This document shows positions 11,496 through 22,700 of a DNA stretch of 64,000 bases, in pieces (position 1 is the first letter of the stretch; the number at the start of each line of letters is the position of its first letter). The position numbers and the translations under genes are program-made. Source of the stretch: Tetragonia tetragonoides. Its lineage: Eukaryota > Streptophyta > Magnoliopsida > Caryophyllales > Aizoaceae. The stretch is from positions 35,095,501 through 35,159,500 of the forward strand of contig CM076152.1 in NCBI GenBank assembly GCA_038025085.1, written 5' to 3'. Under the pieces are notes generated by a model, which was not told the DNA's origin, made no database searches, and saw only the letters and a program-made list of their open reading frames with translations.

Positions 11496-12583
11496 TAGGG
11501 ATGGCAATGCAGCGGGTACATGTGGGTTACGCCCCAGTTGGGGTGGGGATGGGGGAACGTCAAGCGGGGATTGTTTTGAAAAAGCAAAACCGCCATGGTG
11601 ATGGGACGGGGATGGTTTGTGTACTTGTTCCCCAATTGGATACCCGCCTCATACCCACCTAAAAATAAAAAAAGTGTAAAATTTCTAAATATAAAATATA
11701 TTGATACAATTGGTTCAAATGTATCTTAGTTTTGTTGTTTGTAATAATGACACAATTTGCAGTTTCTTGGATTCTTTGTTAAATATATTGTAATTGTTTT
11801 ATGCGCGTATTATGCTGATTTAATGGGGGTACCAGGTGGATTTGGCCCGGGTATTAGTTGGTTATCGGTACCCGCTGGGTAATTAGGGCAGATATGGTTC
11901 CCATCTCATACCCACTGAGATGGGGATAATTTTGAAAATATTTCCCATGATGGGAATGTGACGGGTGGCGGATTGACTATAATCAGATGGGTATGGATAT
12001 GGATATACGCATATACCTATATTCAGGGGTGAGTTTGGGTGGGTACCCACCTAAAATACCTGGAACTGGTACTGAAACTGGTTACTACGGGTCCTAAAAT
12101 CTGAAAACTTGTACTGAAACTGGTTACCACGGATCTTGAAATCTGGGAACTGGTACTGAAACTGGCGGGTACCAATTCCGGGACCAAGTACCCATTTCCA
12201 ATTTTTCATAGACTTTTTTGTTCTCTTTATTTCCCCAAAACTTAATAAAATTTTATTTAACTCTCTTTAATAAACCATCTATTACTAAAATTTACCTAAT
12301 ATCATAATATTAGAACCCAAAAACGAAAATACAAAAACAATAATTAATAAAACTCAATGACACATCAAAGTATAAAACTCATAAACTGGATCTTGGAATT
12401 AGTCCTACCGGGTACACGACGGGTACCTAGTCCCAAAAACTGGTATCCAGAACTGGTTCCGATGGGACTGGTTCCAAGTCTAGACCCGACGAATCCTAAT
12501 CGGTTACGAATCCATAATCAGATACTTGATCCCATTACTTATCCCTACCTATATTCACCCCGCCCCACCCCATTGCATCCCTA
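11496..12583. mobile_element. hAT-type MITE, 1,088 bp
   Basis: Left end TAGGGATGGCAATG, right end CATTGCATCCCTA in inverted orientation. Flanks ATCCAAAT (11488-11495) and ATTCAAAT (12584-12591) match at 7 of 8 positions, as expected for an aged 8-bp target duplication. The interior is made of degenerate GGGTACCCG and ACTGGTTCCG motifs and has no real coding frame. Confidence 0.82.
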
Positions 12584-12591
12584 ATTCAAAT

Positions 12592-13560
12592 GATCAACAA
12601 ATACTTGAACTATTACTGAATGATTATTCGGACATCTTAAAACTACTAGTTACTGGACACTTTTAAGATTTACCAACCACTCCAAATTCCTAGCAGAATA
12701 TCCATTCTTACAGTCAAAGAAGGCCACTTTAATGTAGAATATTTAAAAGGTGATTTTGAGGCACCAAATCTGTCTTTTTCAGGTGTTTTTGTAATAAACA
12801 AAAAAATAATTCGGAGTATTTAAGACTACTACTGCTAGTCGGACCAGCAAAAACATATGGATTACTATATCTTAAGCAATATTCTTATTCTCCTTTTTCA
12901 CTGTGGAAAAGTTTTATCCCCTAGTTGTGGAACAATCTAGGAGAATCATCTTGGAGATGGAGGATAATATTTTCGAGAAGAAAAGGTAAAGAGATGAGAA
13001 ACTTCAAATCTGTTTAGATACAAGTGAGAATCTCACAGCCTCCCAAGTCCCAGTTGCATGGGGTTACCTAGAGTCATGAGTCTCATGACATCCACGCACC
13101 ATACCTATACAACCACAGTGAGTATGTTGGTTTTCATTGAACTAAATTGAATATAGTTGAGAGAAAAAGTAGGATATTGAGTTAAATTAAACAGAATTTC
13201 ATCTTACGAAAATGAATCAATTACTAAGTAAGAGAAAAAAAACGTATTCAATGAGTCATAACAACATTTAAAGTGATTTATTATAACTTGAAAGTTATTA
13301 TACACATCGTAAACCTTTTATACCAGGGTAACCACAAAAATATAGAAAATGTCAAACAATAAAGGAAAGTAAAATTTTAACGTAATGAGGAAAACATTAG
13401 GCATTAAACTTCGATGTTTCAGATTAAGATGATGGTCTACCATATATAATAACAAGTACACAAAAAATTGTTTGTGATTGTCTCATGTTAGGAAAGGTTT
13501 TTTTTTTTATATACTGTATATGAGATTATTGATTATAAAAAGTGACACAACCTCATATTT
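12592..13560. other. Intergenic, nothing recognised
   Basis: AT-rich, with no open frames or repeat boundaries that I can support. Confidence 0.55.
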
Positions 13561-13563
13561 AGA

Positions 13564-14125
13564 AAGTTACATACAAGATTTATGAGAGGGGAATAGGAGA
13601 CTTTCATTCATAGAAAAGCCATACGACATCTACATCGAAAATAACCCTAGAATATATTAAATCAACAATACCAACAACAAATCTGCTAACAAAACAATTA
13701 ACTAGAATACCCGAGCGCGACTCCCAACATGCATAGTAACCATGTACTTCCTTTGATGCTTCATCTTTAACGGAAGTGGAGATCTTCACCGCAAGTACCG
13801 TAATTGTTTGCTCACAAAACGTTGTATGATACCATCGATCTTGTGCATATCCGGTCCCCGAATTCATATTACTTGATACTAAATCGCACAATAGGCAAAG
13901 AGAGGATCCTAACAAGAGGAAAAATATAAAAATCCCTAATAACTCCACAAAAGGGAGAGAAAATTTATTCCACTTAGAGAGCATAAACTAGAAATCAGTG
14001 ACAAAAAGAGGTGAAAAACATGAATCACAGGCCAGGAATGGCCTAAATCGGCCTTCCCGACCTAAAAATTTGTCCTAATAAGGATTAGGGTTGAGAGAGG
14101 AAGAGGAGAGGCAAAAAAAAAAGGC
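13564..14125 (-). mobile_element. Retroposed element, copy 1 (related to 59613-60211)
   Basis: Read on the minus strand this matches the element at 59613-60211 almost throughout: a CCCTAA/CCTAGCC leader, GGCCGATTTAGGCC, then GGGGACCGGATA, then GAAGATCTCCACTTC, ending AGTCTCCTATTCCCCTCTC. It contains a 126-codon open frame (13604-13984) including YYACWESRSGILVNCF, which is partly conserved in the other copy. No poly-A tail or target duplication is clear here. I place it among non-LTR retroposons only because copy 2 has both; the protein family is not recognised. Confidence 0.55.
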
Positions 14126-14297
14126 TAGGAAATGTTCTTTTTCACTTACTCATAATTGGTTCAGTTTAATATCTACTTGTTACTAAAGTATATATTTAAT
14201 TATGTTCTGCTCGGTTCACTGAAGTTCCCTCGAAAACAACACACTCTACCCTCCTAGCCTTAAGACACTGCAGACGCAATTGGAGAATGATACATTC

Positions 14298-14442
14298 ACC
14301 CACTGGGTTGGCAACCCACCTCCCATTTGTGTCTATCTCTCTCCTCTATTTTCAGTTTCTCTCTTCTCTATTTCCAAGAAATGACATTTAAGGTAGTAGA
14401 GAGATAGATACAAAAAAAATATGGGTTATCCACCCACTGGGT
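14298..14442. mobile_element. Foldback MITE-like repeat
   Basis: The two arms are inverted copies: CCCACTGGGTTGGCAACCCA ... TCTATCTCTCTC on the left and GAGAGATAGATAC ... TGGGTTATCCACCCACTGGG on the right. No target duplication was found, so it could also be a simple inverted duplication. Confidence 0.5.
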
Positions 14443-14449
14443 CAACCAA

Positions 14450-15091
14450 ACATTTTCCGACGCAATTTATGCAAATAAAATCTTATTGATCAACACACTC
14501 TACTCTCATTGGTCAACTCAAGTTGCCACCCAAATAGAGAAGAAAGAAAATCTTGAAAGCTAAAATTGCGAGCCTTCAGCATAGAAAAGAAAAAGAAAAA
14601 GAAAAGAATTGCGAGCCTTCAAATATAATACTGTATATATCGTACTTGCTTCAAAATTAGATGTAGCAAAATATCCCAACAGCCAACAGGCACCAAGACA
14701 TTAATGTAAAAACCCTTGGAAAAAAGTGAAAGAAATTTCCTTAAAGAAGGGTCTTAGAGTTTCTGACCATTTTGGGTCTTACACTTTTGTTTTCATTATA
14801 ATTTGATGGCCCATATCTGTGAGAAAAGTTTTGCAGTTAGGGCATAACCAGCCCACGTGAAAATATGACTAGGGGAGTCATCTTTTGTCTCTTTCATGGA
14901 CCCACCTATACAACACCTTTTTATCCTTTTTACTGTTTTTTGGTGTGTGTAAGTGAATGCATGACTTTGTGTGTGGTTGGTTGCTACCGGGCAGTTAGAT
15001 TGTTCAGTTAAATTGATATATTTACGATTAAATATAGTAGTTCGAACATGATATATTAAGAAGTGTCTTAGTTGGCGATCAAAAAAGAAGT
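14450..15091. other. Intergenic, nothing recognised
   Basis: AT-rich, no supported gene. A short purine run lies at about 14585-14610. Confidence 0.5.
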
Positions 15092-15099
15092 GTCTTAGT

Positions 15100-15409
15100 T
15101 AGACCTATTAAATGGGTCGGTTAAGTTGGATTTGGATTGGGTTAAATATGGGTCGGGTTAAATACGGATCGGGTTAATATGGGTTGGGTCGAATACATCG
15201 GGTCAAATATAGGTTTGGTTTCGAGTTATCCAATGGGTCTGACTAATATTGTCTCACAACTTTCGAATTTGGGTCAGGTCATTTGGGTTTGAATCTTTTC
15301 GGATCAGATTTCGATCGGGTCTGAGGCGAATCGGGTCTGAGGCGAATCGGGTCTGAGGCGAATCGGGTTCGGATCGATCATCGAATCGAGTCAGTTTTTG
15401 CCAACTCTA
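15100..15409. mobile_element. hAT-type MITE, 310 bp
   Basis: Starts TAGACCTATTAAATGGG and ends TTTTTGCCAACTCTA. Flanks GTCTTAGT (15092-15099) and ATCTCAGT (15410-15417) agree at 6 of 8 positions. The interior is rich in GGGTCGGGTTAAATA-type repeats and includes three tandem copies of a 17-bp unit (TCTGAGGCGAATCGGGT) near 15319-15370. Confidence 0.7.
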
Positions 15410-15419
15410 ATCTCAGTTG

Positions 15420-15655
15420 TCATTTTCGATCAATATCTCTTTAATGTCTTAGGTTAGATAGTCAGTCAACTGATTTGTTACCTTCTCTAAATACATGATT
15501 GATTGTTGTTGAGTTGCATTTTGATAGAATTCTTAAAGTTTAAGCAATGATATTAGGGTTGTCCATGGTACAATAATATGATGGCTTGTCGTCCATAGTA
15601 TTGTGATTTCTCATCTAAAGATTAGGACTATTGGACTCATTATTTAGCTTATATA
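15420..15655. other. Spacer, nothing recognised
   Basis: AT-rich DNA between the MITE and the retroposed ORF. No feature supported. Confidence 0.5.
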
Positions 15656-15663
15656 TGATTGAA

Positions 15664-16552
15664 TCCTTTTTTTTTTCTTTTTTTTTTTTACAGCAGTAAA
15701 GAAACTTTGTTACATAGAGATAGAGGGAAGTTGTCTCTTCCTTGCTCTACCAGCAAGGGAATGAACACTTCTAGAAACGAAACTAGGAAAATACATAACA
15801 CTGTAACTAATTCTACCATAGTCAACGCGGGCTATCTTGGCCTTCAAAGGATACAAAGTAGCATCAGGATCCAGATCATTCTTCCATTTACATCCAATAC
15901 CTGCATTATGAGAAAGTGAAAGTAGAGAACCGTGTTTGACCTTCCTCCTCACGAACTTTGCGCGCAAATAAGAAAGTCTGATAGCAACGGGAGCAGGGGA
16001 GACACAAGGATCTCTTAAGATCCTAATAAAAGGCTTCACAACTGAAAATGTAAAATGACCTTGCTGGGAGTACTGAAGTTGAGCATAAGAACCCGTAGAA
16101 ATTTTTTGTCGCTTCATAAGATTAACATCGAGGGGTAGCCCCTCCTCCGGTGTACAAACACTAGAGCTACCAAAGCTTCCTTTACCATGTTCCTGGACAA
16201 GACTGGTGATCATAGTAGTAATGGACTTGGGAATCCCAACAGGAGGCTCAGAACAAACATCTAAGGCATCCAAGTCCATACAACTCGTCTTATGCGGAAT
16301 CTCTATCCTAGCTTGAACGGGTTGATTAATAATCCGAATCCTCATCGTTGACATATGGGAAGCATTGAAGTAGGTGACATCCTGTCCTTGGACAAGTTTA
16401 GCATAAACTGAATTAGGAACTTTGAGGATACGGTTGCAAGCTTTTTTGTTATGAAACCTGACAAAAGGCTCCATATCGACTTCCTGAAAAAGAGACTTAA
16501 TGTCCCTTTGCTTCAGCCTTAAACTCCATTCTACAAAGTTTATGCTTAGCAT
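15664..16552 (-). pseudogene. Retroposed 280-codon ORF with poly-A tail, family not recognised
   Basis: An uninterrupted minus-strand frame of 280 codons (15710-16552) is followed within about 20 bp by an A-rich tract (15664-15690 on the plus strand as T's), as for a retroposed transcript or the 3'-truncated tail of a LINE. The protein has a K/R-rich C-terminus and internal phrases VRFHNKKACNRIL and LMKRQKIS. The first is faintly reminiscent of the nucleic-acid-binding part of plant LINE ORF1 proteins, but that is a weak impression. No target duplication was found. The start codon context is poor, so the ORF may be 5'-truncated. Function unknown. Confidence 0.45.
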
Positions 16553-16559
16553 TGTGTAA

Positions 16560-16820
16560 AATGAAAGTTGTTGTCGGCTTTTTAAATTGAATTGAAGTGA
16601 ACCGAGTTAATTAATAATAAGTTTAGAAAAATATAACCTAAATAATTAATTTCTACTTGAATTAATTTGAACTAAAGTAAATTTGGCTGAACTGAACTAA
16701 GCTAAGACTTCATTATTTTTACATGGAAAAAACTGAACTGGACTGAAGTAAAATTCAGTAGATGAGAGCATACCCTTAATTGAATTGAAAAGAACTAAAC
16801 TAAAAAGAGTTACACAAAAA
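16560..16820. other. Spacer, nothing recognised
   Basis: Simple GAATTGAA/AACTGAACT-rich DNA, similar in texture to 11260-11460. Confidence 0.45.
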
Positions 16821-16824
16821 CTCG

Positions 16825-16927
16825 TATGAGGTGGCCTCAAGGTGAGGCCCCCTCTAACCAAATATGATGTCATGTTTACGTCTTTTGTTTGGTTATATAG
16901 GGAGCCTCACCTTGAGGCGGCTTCATA
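16825..16927. mobile_element. Short foldback MITE, about 103 bp
   Basis: The arms TATGAGGTGGCCTCAAGGTG and CACCTTGAGGCGGCTTCATA are inverted copies, and the homology extends inward to CTAACCAAA/TTTGGTTA. No clear target duplication. It can form a long hairpin. Confidence 0.7.
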
Positions 16928-16996
16928 GGAGACATTTAGTTATTATTGGATTATCAGAAAAACTCATATAAGCAAATCCCATGCATGAGACATGAT

Positions 16997-17191
16997 TAGA
17001 GCTATTCATTGGCTCGAACTCAGACCAGATCGGTCTTCAAAATAATAAATTAGAACCGTTTTATCTACCTTCTCCAATTATTTTCTCTAACCGGTCTAGT
17101 CAGGTTCGAAACCCCGATTTTAGTCAGACTGAAAGAGTTCGGTCTAATCCGGTCAAAAATTTCGATTTGGACCGATGATTGAACAACATTA
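16997..17191. mobile_element. hAT-type MITE, 195 bp
   Basis: Ends TAGAGCTATTCATTGG and TGATTGAACAACATTA are inverted relatives. Flanks GACATGAT (16989-16996) and GCCATGAT (17192-17199) agree at 7 of 8 positions. Interior motifs CCGGTC/GACCGG resemble the other hAT MITEs here. Confidence 0.75.
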
Positions 17192-17199
17192 GCCATGAT

Positions 17200-17733
17200 A
17201 ATTGTGAGCAAAAAATCCGAAAAATAATATCAATCTCCCTAAAAAATGATACCTATATATAAAAAAGTGATTTTTGATCCATCAGGATTCAGGCTGCCTT
17301 ATAAGATTGAGTTTTATTTGTTTTCTTATTGGATTATTGCTAAAGCTAGGGAGTGCCTTGCTTGTCCAAAATCTCGGCATGGAATATCCATTTTGGTATA
17401 CAGTCACAGAGGTAGCCTAGCAAAGCAAGAAATCTTCTTTCCAGAGAAAAATCCATGCAAACCGGACACCATTTGGCTAATCACAAGATCGACTCTGATT
17501 GATTTTTACTATTCAGCACTGTAAAAACTCTGATTGTGATTGATTCCTTGGGTCCTCCATTATTGACTCCATTCTAGACATTCTACGAAAGGGGAAGACA
17601 TTGTTTGTTTGTTTTTGGATAATCTACTTACTTGGTCCTGCTGTTAATTACTTCCACAAATTTTATAGAACAAAAATTTGCCACGAATTGTACTTAGTTA
17701 GTGTGTCCTGTGTGGCCATTTTCCAAGGTCTCA
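17200..17733. other. Intergenic, nothing recognised
   Basis: Contains a 92-codon plus-strand open frame (17246-17524) with no recognisable motif and no splice partners. I do not call it a gene. Confidence 0.45.
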
Positions 17734-17750
17734 AGAGGTTTTAGGACCTT

Positions 17751-17934
17751 CTTTTTCTTTTTTTTTTTTTGTCTGAGACCGTCCGGTTGAATCCGGACGA
17801 GCCGGGTGGGACCACATGGGCGGCAAAGCTCTCCCAACAAGTATTTAACACTGCTGTATTCATAAGGTCTCGAACCCGAAATCTCTGCTTAAGCTAGAAG
17901 AGTCCCTCACCAACTCATCTAAGTGCTTGTTGGT
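17751..17934 (-). mobile_element. tRNA-derived SINE with target duplication
   Basis: On the minus strand it starts ACCAACAAGCACTTAG, has an A-box-like TGAGTTGGTGAGGGAC, then the B box GGTTCGAGACC (plus 17866-17876), and ends in an A-rich tail (T-rich at 17751-17772 on the plus strand). Flanks AGAGGTTTTAGGACCTT (17734-17750) and AGAGGTTTTAGGACTTT (from 17935) form a 17-bp target duplication with one mismatch. This is a classical polymerase III SINE copy. Confidence 0.9.
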
Positions 17935-18158
17935 AGAGGTTTTAGGACTTTAACTGCTATTGTTGAATAAAATGACTAATTTGCCATATCAAATTTGTTC
18001 TCCATAGCTAAATGTAGTATGTAGTAATAACATGTAAGAGAAAAACTATGTTACATATATGAAGTGGTTGATAGATAGGTTTTAGGCGATTGATAACACT
18101 TCAATGTTTATATCGAAGTTCAGGATGTAGGAGATTGATAACGTACCAATTTTCTTCC

Positions 18159-18664
18159 TGTTGGATCAAAGATCTCCACGCTCAATATTGGTTAAGGAAA
18201 GTATTCTAGTTAGAATATAAGTCTAGTTTATGTAAAGTATTGTTGAGCAAGTTAAGCATATAATATTGTTTAGATATTATTTAGTAGTAGTTTCCTAATT
18301 GTATTAGGAGTCAAGTTAGGTTAAAGTAACCTAGTTGTAGTCTAGTTGTGGCCTATATAAAGAGGTCATAGGAGAAGGTAAAAGTATGTGAGTGATCGGG
18401 GAGTTTGTCCCCGACTCCATCAGTCCAGCCAGGTGCTCTGGGATGTTCTCATCACCATGTTCAGTATGTAAGTGTCAAAGTATAGTACAGTTTAGCCCGT
18501 GGTTTTTTATCCCTCAAGTCAAGGAGGGGTTTTCCACGTTAATATCTTGTGTTATTCACAGTTATGCTTCCGCGTGCGTTATAGTATAATTAGAGTCCAC
18601 ATCAATAGGTCTCTAATTAAAGAGTAAAGCCCAACACTTCCAGTCCAGTGTTACAACAATTTTC
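18159..18664 (+). mobile_element. Solo LTR, probably Copia type, about 500 bp
   Basis: Starts TGTTGGATCAAAGATC, carries a TATA-like GGCCTATATAAAGAGG near 18350-18366, and ends CCAGTGTTACAACA (18658) or slightly later. CTTCC precedes it (18154-18158) and recurs at 18665-18669, which would be the 5-bp target duplication if the LTR ends at 18664 rather than at the CA at 18658. A nearby direct repeat, AGGAGATTGATAACGTACCA at about 18128 and again near 18712, complicates the flanks. Confidence 0.55.
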
Positions 18665-18669
18665 CTTCC

Positions 18670-19735
18670 GTTTTTCATTTCACCCCATATTTGCTGGTGT
18701 GACAAGATTTAGGAGATTGATAACGTACCAACTTTCTTCTGAAGTCCACTATTTCACTTCTTTCTTTTTTTTTTTTTTGTCTTTTTACCTTGTACACGTA
18801 AACTATAACTCATCACACACAAACGTTCTCTACTCTTTATAAAAAAACTCGTGAAAATATCCTAAAAATTTTCATATGTTGAGCTCCTATGAGGGCCATT
18901 TTAATCCAATTGATCATATAGAAATGCCCAAACAAGCAACACTAACATTTATAAGAATTTATAGTACAAACCTGCAATTAGGCTATTTGTTAGATTGGAT
19001 AAGAAAACTCTTGGGAGCTTGAGAGTTAAATTCGAAATTAACAAAAAGAATAAATAAATGGTGTCACTAGTGTTTTTCACTTTTTTGACAAAATCCACCA
19101 AGCAAGACAGGGGGCCACTGGGCAAGTTTTCATTTCTGGGACACATTGTTCTCTAGATGATCAATGACTTAAAAGATATAATTAAAAATTTAATTATATC
19201 TTTTAAAAAAAATTAATAACCACCACCCAAGTTCCCAACTGTCCGAATATGGGTATGAGGGTATCCTCTCCCTTCCCCCCTCTCTCTCTCTCCTCTCTCT
19301 CCCACAAGAAAATTGCTTTCAGGTCTCTCTGACACCCACACTTACACACAAAATCAGAGAAGGAGATCAGCAAATGTTATGCAACAAAATTAATATAAAA
19401 ATCCATAAAAATATAAACTTTTATGGGGTTTAGAGTTTCTCCTTTTGTGATGCTGTGAAAAAAGAGAAACTCTTCACATATATCAACATTATTTGGGGCA
19501 ATTCCAGAGAGAAAAAACTCAAAAAGATGAGAGTACTACTGTTTATTCAGAGTTGTCATGGCCCAGTTTCAGTCTTTCTCTTGTCTGCTTTAACTCTCCA
19601 CTGAAAAGCCCACACCTTTCTTTTTAAAACAAACCAAACACACCCTCTTTCTCTCTCTAGAACTAGAACAACAAAAGAACTCTCACCCCCCATTTTCTCT
19701 CTCCTAAAATGAATGACCTTTGTAATTAGGAGGAA
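18670..19735 (+). promoter_or_regulatory. Upstream region and leader of the SPL gene, with two uORFs
   Basis: The leader is C/T-rich (CTCTCT tract at about 19280-19312). Two upstream ATG frames precede the SPL start. The first, 19527-19604, encodes 25 residues (MRVLLFIQSC...). The second, 19709-19729, encodes only MNDLCN and stops 6 nt before the SPL ATG. A short uORF so close to the start could reduce initiation; whether both lie in the mature leader depends on the unknown transcription start. Confidence 0.5.
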
Positions 19736-22700
19736 ATGGGTTCCAATTATATGACTGTTGAAGGGTCATCCAAAAACTCTTCTGGGTCATCTGATTATAC
19801 ACTCAATGGGCTCAAATTTGGCCAAAAAATCTATTTTGAAGATGTGGGTATTGGGGTTTCACCCAAATCCGGTGGTGGGTCCCAATCTCAGTCCACCGTG
19901 GCACCACCGCCGGTGAAAAAGGGCGGGAAAGGGGTGGTGCCAGGTGGCCAACCACCAAGGTGCCAAGTGGAAGGGTGTAAGGTAGATCTTAGTGATGCTA
20001 AAGCTTATTATTCAAGGCATAAGGTTTGTGGCATGCATTCAAAGTCTTCTATGGTCATTGTTGCTGGCCTTCAGCAGCGCTTTTGCCAGCAGTGTAGCAG
20101 GTATTTTATTTTAATTTCTACACATTTTTTAATTGGTGTTTTAATAAGTTCAATTCAATTTTTAGTCTTACTATTTCAACTTTAGTTGCATTTTTTGATT
20201 TTATCCCATTTTTGTGATTTTTTGTTGTTTAATTTGGTGTGTACCTTTCAGTGAGTCAAAATTTCTGGTATAGGTCTATCTTATCAACAAAATTTATGTT
20301 CCATAATCATTTGTGTGACTAAGTCTCTTTTTCTGGTGGGTTTTTTTTTTTTTAATTTAATTTTGTGGGTGTCTGGTTGAGTGAGGAAGTACTGGCTTCC
20401 AAGTAATAAATGTGGAAGTTAGATTTATTTAATAATTATTATTTTTCTGTAAGGGGTGAGGTTAGATTTGGTTATGTTGTACTTGCAGGTGAAGGATTTC
20501 TTAATTCTAATGTGGGTTGTGCTTGGATGTGGTTGGTTATTAATTTATTCTTTTTTCATATAGCTTTGATTAGGTGATGAGGCTTTGTGCTTAGTGTATA
20601 CATTACTTGTGTCTTGTCACTTAAATTATTGAGTTGATTTGGTGGATAAACAAGTTGACTGTGAAGGCTAATTGCGGCGGCTGTCATTGTTTTTTTTTAT
20701 AAAACTTGATTAGTTTTGTATTATCTGTAGCATCTATGACATTACAAGCTTTGATTAATTGGTCTCCGACATAGATGTGAAATTGCATAGTTGGTAGAAT
20801 GTAAGACAAAGGCTGCGTTTGTCTTTCTTCTTTTCGGATGTCATTCTAAGTTACAAATTCCCTTAGGTCATCCTGCTGTAGTAATGACAATTATTCAAGA
20901 GTTAAGTCAGAATATGTTCAAAAAGCATCAGAATGCAGATTATTTTCAACCTCCTTAATCTTTGCCTGATCTCTCTAACTCGGTCGCTTTCAATGAAAGA
21001 AAGCCATGCTTCCTCCTTTAGTGAATATGTATTTTGATTATCACTTTCCTAGATTCTCAAATTGAAAATTCTAGTGATCTTGAATGCTATTGTAGTTTCA
21101 CTGTTCTGCTCAAGCTTAGCTCTCTATCTCTCAGAGGAAGTAGATGGAAATTGTTAAGTGAAAGCAAGGAACCCTGTTTCTCATGATCAAGTGAGATATC
21201 CGACTCTTATTACTATCTAATCCAGTGGGGCACTAAGATAAGTAGGGTCTTGTTATTGAATTAATTTGATTGGGCGAATCGATAATTGAAACACCCTTAT
21301 GGTTGGAGAACTTGTCCTCCTCCACTGCTTTTGCGCAGCTTCATGAACACAATGTGTTCTTTTCATAAACAAAAATGATATAAAGGACTTCTTTGTTGAG
21401 TATCTATGCTATCTTCTTTGGTTCCTTTTGGATGTCATTGTGTTATATATCATTGTAGAATCTGGAAGAAAATTAATTCCTTAGCAACTCTATCACCCCT
21501 ACCATACACAAACCCAAACCTTTTGAAGAAGCCAAAAACAAAATGATATCTATAGAAGGAAGCAAAAGTGAGTTAACATTGTTTTTCATTGTCTTGCTCT
21601 GAAAAAAGCAGAAGGGGTTTGAGCTTCTTCCCACTGGCATTTTTTTTTCAGAGTCTGCTACCTAGAATTCTTGATTGTTGTAGAAGGCACAGCATCATTC
21701 ATGACATTGATGAATGCTTAGCTTTGCAATCCTTAGGTAACCTTTATGTGAAGCTGATGATTTTGGACTTAATATATCCAGGAAGAAATCATGTGGAAAT
21801 CATATAAATATGCCAATTTCATTTTTTTGTGTTTACTTCACCACTCAACTACTCTCTTTTTGTTTCAAAATGATTTGACAGTAAATTTCTGTTTGCTCTT
21901 TAAATGCTTATATGATTTCTGAAAATGTTGTCATACTTTCGGAAACAATCTTTTTGTTAGTCTCCAATAGCCGTGTACATATTGACCTCCTTAGACCTTG
22001 CCTAAGGCAGAATTATCCTGGACATTGCCTATGACATTTTCTAATCCATGGGGGATATGCTTTTATTAATTAAACAGGTTGATGGATCAAGATATGGGCC
22101 TATGGCATAATATTAGGGAGATATGTCTAGAAGATTGTTAAACATAGGGTATAAAGTGCTAAACTTAGGGTGTTGTACCCAAAATGTCCTCACCCCCTAG
22201 ATTAAACTTCAACCATTCGACGATTAAAATGGTTGGGAGTTTTAAGTCAATGATGATACATGGATTGCCAATAATTTTTCACAGTAACATCTTCAACTTT
22301 GCATGAGAGTTGCTTTTCTTTTATTTTCGTTGTCGGAATAAGCGGTCATGCCCAGATGCTGGCTCAGATCTATGTAGTATTTGAGCTGTAAATTTCTTCC
22401 TGCCCAACAGTAGCTGGGTTGTAAAATGCCTGTAGCCCAACTACTGCTGAGCCCTAACAAATGCATGGCCTTAGTAGATGTTAGGCCACAGATGTCTACC
22501 GGCTTAGCTGATGTTGGGACATTAAATATTTAAGGCCAGTGCATATTTGATGTGTAACTGGTTAGGTAAATATGGGTCACTGAAACCTCAAGCAGCATGC
22601 GGTGTGGATGCGTAAATACTTTTAGCATGGATGTTTATATTAGATAAGCAGCAAGTGAAAAACAGATGCACTAGGTTGCATACATTGGTCATTTCTTTAC

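Noticed and set aside
17246..17524. 92-codon plus-strand frame
   Set aside because: No motif, no splice partner and AT-rich chance context.
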